From NCBI RefSeq assembly GCF_039555325.1, contig NZ_CP154608.1, forward strand, positions 2,294,001-2,358,000: a stretch of DNA of 64,000 bases. Direction: 5' to 3'. This DNA is from Sphingomicrobium sp. XHP0239. GTDB taxonomy: Bacteria > Pseudomonadota > Alphaproteobacteria > Sphingomonadales > Sphingomonadaceae. Position 1 is the stretch's first letter, and each line of letters starts with the position of its first letter. The notes beneath the pieces are model-generated. The model was not told the DNA's origin and made no database searches. It was given only the letters and a program-made list of their open reading frames with translations. This document shows positions 61,276-64,000 of this stretch, piece after piece. A program made the position numbers and the translations under genes.

Positions 61276-64000
61276 TCAGCCGCCGACGTTCAGTTCACGA
61301 ACCTCATATTCTATGCCTGCGGCGTCGAGCTGCGGTGCGACCTCGTCGGCATCGCCCACGATCACCCACACGAACTGGTTGGGGTCGAGTACGTCACGGA
61401 TGGCGCTGTCGAGGCTGGCACGGGTCTGGCCCCGATAGCGTTCCGAGAGCGTCTCATAATAGTCCATCGGGCGACCCAGTTCAACGTTCTGGCGGATACC
61501 GCCAAGCACCGCGCCCGAAGTCTCGAACTGACCTGGCAGCGACGCGACGTTCGACGCCACGATGCGCTCCAGCTCGTCCTCGCGAAGCCCGTCGTCGCCG
61601 AGGAACGCCGCGGTCTGCTCGCGCAGCGCGACGATGCTGTCGGCGGTCCGGTCGGCCTGAACCGGCGCGGTGATGACGAAGCTCACGTCGTTGTCGTTGC
61701 GGCTGACGTTTCCGCGCACGCCATAGGACCAGCCCTTGGTTTCACGCAGGTCCATGTTGATGCGGCCGAGGAAGTTGCCCCCGAACGCCTCGTTCGCGGC
61801 ATTGATGTCGACCAGATCGGCATCGGGTCCGAGCGGCAGGATCTGCTGCGCGGCGATGATCGACTGCGGCGAGTCCGGGCGGTCGACCAGGATGAACACC
61901 GGCTCCTCGGGACGCGTCGGACGCGCGGGGAATACCTTCTGTCCCGCCGCTACCGTCGGCGGCGCCCAGGAGCCGAGTTCCTCTTCGATCGCCGAGCGAA
62001 CTTCGGCTATCGACAAGTTGGAGACGACAAAAATCTCCATGTTGTCGGGACGGATATAGGCCTGGTGGAAGGACATCAGGTCGTCGCGGGTCAGATTGCG
62101 GATCGCGGCCGGATCGCCATAGGGGCTCGCCCCATAGGGATCGGCTTCGCCATAGATGATGGCCGGAAGCGTATCGGCGATGAGACCGTTGGGGCTGGAC
62201 AGCGCCCGCTGATAGCCCGCCAGCGCCTGGCGGCGCACACGCTCGATCGAACCCGCTTCGAAATCGGGCGACTTCAGCATCGTGCCGAACAGGTCGAGCG
62301 TCTCGTCGAGATTGACCGAAAGGGTGGACATGCTGCCCGTCGATTCATCGAGACCGCTGCCGAACGAGATACTGGCACCCAGGCCTTCCTGCGCCTCGGC
62401 CAGCGCCTGCGCGTCCATGCCGCCGGCGCCCTGCTCGAGCAGGCTCATGGTCATGCTCGCGGTTCCGCGTCCGTCCATCGGGTCGGCGGCACGCCCGGCA
62501 TCGAATTCCACGACCATCGTGGTCACCGGCACCGTGTCGCGCATCGCATAATGCAGGCGCGCACCGTTCGACAGCGTCGCGGTCGTGACGTCGGGGAAGT
62601 CGAGCGAAGCGGTCTCGCCGATCGGCGGCAGCTCGCGCGGCGTGATCTCGTAATTCTGCGGTGCAGCGCTCGACGGCTGCGGGCCGGTCGCGCCCTGCGC
62701 TTCCTCATATTCCTCCCGCTCGCCCGGCATCAGCAGCAGGGTGAGGTTCGGACGGGCCAGCCACCGCGCCGCCGCCGCCTGGACGCGCGCGGGCGTCATC
62801 TCGGCATAATTGGACAGTTCGGTGCGATATTCGCCGGTATCGTTGTTGTAGAGCAGCCCTTCTGCAAGCGTGTTGGCCTTGCCGCCGAACCCGCCGACGG
62901 CTTCCAGTCCGCGGACGTTCTGCGACAGGAGGTTGGTCACCGCGCGATTCACTTCTTCCTGGCTCGGACCGTTGATCACGAAATCGGCGAGGATGCGCTG
63001 CAGCTGAAGTTCCAGCTGGTCGATGCCGACGCCTTCCTTGGCCTCGCCGCCCATCGAGAACCAGCCGACACGGTGGAAACCGCTGTATCCAGCATTGGCG
63101 AAGTTGGCGATTTCCTGTCCGCGAACCAGTTCGGCGTCGACACGGCTCGAATTCAGCCCGCCGAGGATCTGGCCGGCGACTTCCAGGGCTTCCTGATCGG
63201 GATCGGCGACCCCGGGAACGCTCCAGTATTTCGTCACGCGCGGCAGCGGTACGTTGTCCATCATCGTAACGCGCTTGTTCGCTTCGAGCTCGGTGATCTC
63301 GGCCTGCGCGGGGGTGTTGACGGGACCGCGTTCGATGGCGCCGAAATATTTCTCGACGAGCGGACGGGCCGTCGCGGCATCAATGTCGCCCGCCAGCACC
63401 AGTACTGCGTTGTTGGGGCCGTACTTGTCACGGAACCACTGCTGCACATCGCCGAGCGAAGCGCTGTCGAGATCGGCCATCGAGCCGATCGGGGTGTGGC
63501 TGTAGGGATGACCCTCGCCCATCAGCTGCTTCGCGACTTCGTAGAAGACAAGGCCGCCCGGCTGGTTGTCGCCCTGGCGCTTTTCGTTCTGGACAACGCC
63601 GCGCTGGTTATCGAGCTTCTCCTGCGTCACCGCACCGAGAAGATACCCCATGCGATCGCTTTCCATGAAAAGCGCCCGCTCGAGCGCGCCGGTCGGCACG
63701 TTCTGGAAGTAGTTGGTGCGATCGAAGCTGGTCGTGCCGTTGAGGCTCGTCGCGCCGATCTGCTCGGTATAGGTGAAATAGTCGCCCGGCAGGTTTTCCG
63801 ACCCGTTGAACATCAGATGTTCGAACAGATGCGCGAAGCCGGTCTTGCCCTGAGGCTCGTCCTTCGACCCGACATTGTACCAGACGCTGACCGCGACGAT
63901 CGGAGCCTTGCGGTCTTCGTGCACGATAACGGTCAGTCCATTGTCGAGCTGGAAGGTTTCGTGGGGGATCTGAACCTGGTCGACGAGGTTTTCGAGCGCG
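61276..64000 (-). CDS. M16 family zinc protease (partial, N-terminus beyond the right edge)
   Basis: At least 907 residues are open to the window edge; the frame continues upstream without a start (LDNGLTVIVHEDRKAPIVAV at the right end). It has the inverted zinc motif HLFEHLMF (HxxEH) plus VQNEKRQG with the third ligand region. A second, inactive-looking M16 half starts around LSNGARLHYAMRD. This two-domain pitrilysin-like layout is common for exported peptidases in sphingomonads. The signal peptide and start are outside the window. Confidence 0.95.
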   Translation of the reverse strand, partial: ALENLVDQVQIPHETFQLDNGLTVIVHEDRKAPIVAVSVWYNVGSKDEPQGKTGFAHLFEHLMFNGSENLPGDYFTYTEQIGATSLNGTTSFDRTNYFQNVPTGALERALFMESDRMGYLLGAVTQEKLDNQRGVVQNEKRQGDNQPGGLVFYEVAKQLMGEGHPYSHTPIGSMADLDSASLGDVQQWFRDKYGPNNAVLVLAGDIDAATARPLVEKYFGAIERGPVNTPAQAEITELEANKRVTMMDNVPLPRVTKYWSVPGVADPDQEALEVAGQILGGLNSSRVDAELVRGQEIANFANAGYSGFHRVGWFSMGGEAKEGVGIDQLELQLQRILADFVINGPSQEEVNRAVTNLLSQNVRGLEAVGGFGGKANTLAEGLLYNNDTGEYRTELSNYAEMTPARVQAAAARWLARPNLTLLLMPGEREEYEEAQGATGPQPSSAAPQNYEITPRELPPIGETASLDFPDVTTATLSNGARLHYAMRDTVPVTTMVVEFDAGRAADPMDGRGTASMTMSLLEQGAGGMDAQALAEAQEGLGASISFGSGLDESTGSMSTLSVNLDETLDLFGTMLKSPDFEAGSIERVRRQALAGYQRALSSPNGLIADTLPAIIYGEADPYGASPYGDPAAIRNLTRDDLMSFHQAYIRPDNMEIFVVSNLSIAEVRSAIEEELGSWAPPTVAAGQKVFPARPTRPEEPVFILVDRPDSPQSIIAAQQILPLGPDADLVDINAANEAFGGNFLGRINMDLRETKGWSYGVRGNVSRNDNDVSFVITAPVQADRTADSIVALREQTAAFLGDDGLREDELERIVASNVASLPGQFETSGAVLGGIRQNVELGRPMDYYETLSERYRGQTRASLDSAIRDVLDPNQFVWVIVGDADEVAPQLDAAGIEYEVRELNVGG

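Overview
The window looks like chromosome from a high-GC alphaproteobacterium, most probably a sphingomonad (Sphingomonadales). This is inferred from a typical alphaproteobacterial 41-residue ribosomal protein L36, an imuA-imuB-dnaE2 mutagenesis cassette behind an exact GTTC-N7-GTTC SOS box (the alphaproteobacterial LexA site), an aa3 cytochrome oxidase set with its ctaB/ctaG/SURF1 assembly genes, and very dense packing with many 1-4 nt start/stop overlaps. No rRNA, phage, transposase or CRISPR is visible. There is one tRNA gene, tRNA-Ser(GGA).

Layout. 0-6.6 kb: end-truncated ammonium transporter, then the SOS mutasome operon imuA-imuB-dnaE2. 6.7-13.5 kb: two paralogous alpha/beta hydrolases behind serS, a secreted hydrolase, a DUF808 membrane protein, the fluoride channel crcB, and a large low-GC-looking membrane protein. 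13.7-16.7 kb: a trimeric autotransporter adhesin whose head repeats carry four calcium-loop-like inserts. 17-24 kb: an aromatic amino acid region with a flavin reductase, phenylalanine hydroxylase (phhA) behind what looks like a leader-peptide attenuator, phhB, a thiolase plus paaD, then aroG-aroA-aroC. 24-27 kb: DUF2721 protein, tRNA-Ser, a small metallopeptidase, ccmAB and a methyltransferase. 27-35.7 kb: cytochrome c oxidase genes in two blocks separated by a cyclophilin, a membrane protein and a winged-helix membrane regulator. 35.8-41.5 kb: pyrE, a class C-type serine hydrolase, pdxJ, acpS, lepB, an AI-2E family exporter, an FKBP and rpsU. 41.8-50.2 kb: two unrelated L,D-transpeptidases, PilZ protein, the tesA-ybbA-ybbP locus and small proteins. 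50.2-55.7 kb: a lasso peptide biosynthesis cluster. 55.8-64 kb: rpmJ, M28 and M14 peptidases, gpmA, purEK and an end-truncated M16 protease.

The two most interesting systems are the lasso cluster and the phhA leader. The lasso cluster has separate B1 (PqqD-like recognition element) and B2 (transglutaminase-like protease) proteins, an asparagine-synthetase-like cyclase, an ABC exporter, a divergent HPr-kinase-like protein and a 51-residue precursor. The precursor suggests a 7-residue ring and a tail with two cysteines. The phhA leader contains a 28-codon reading frame with three Tyr codons and one Trp codon, a 1:2 hairpin, a 12-of-13 bp antiterminator and an intrinsic terminator, in the order of a classic trp-type attenuator. 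This would make tyrosine shortage switch on the enzyme that makes tyrosine from phenylalanine.
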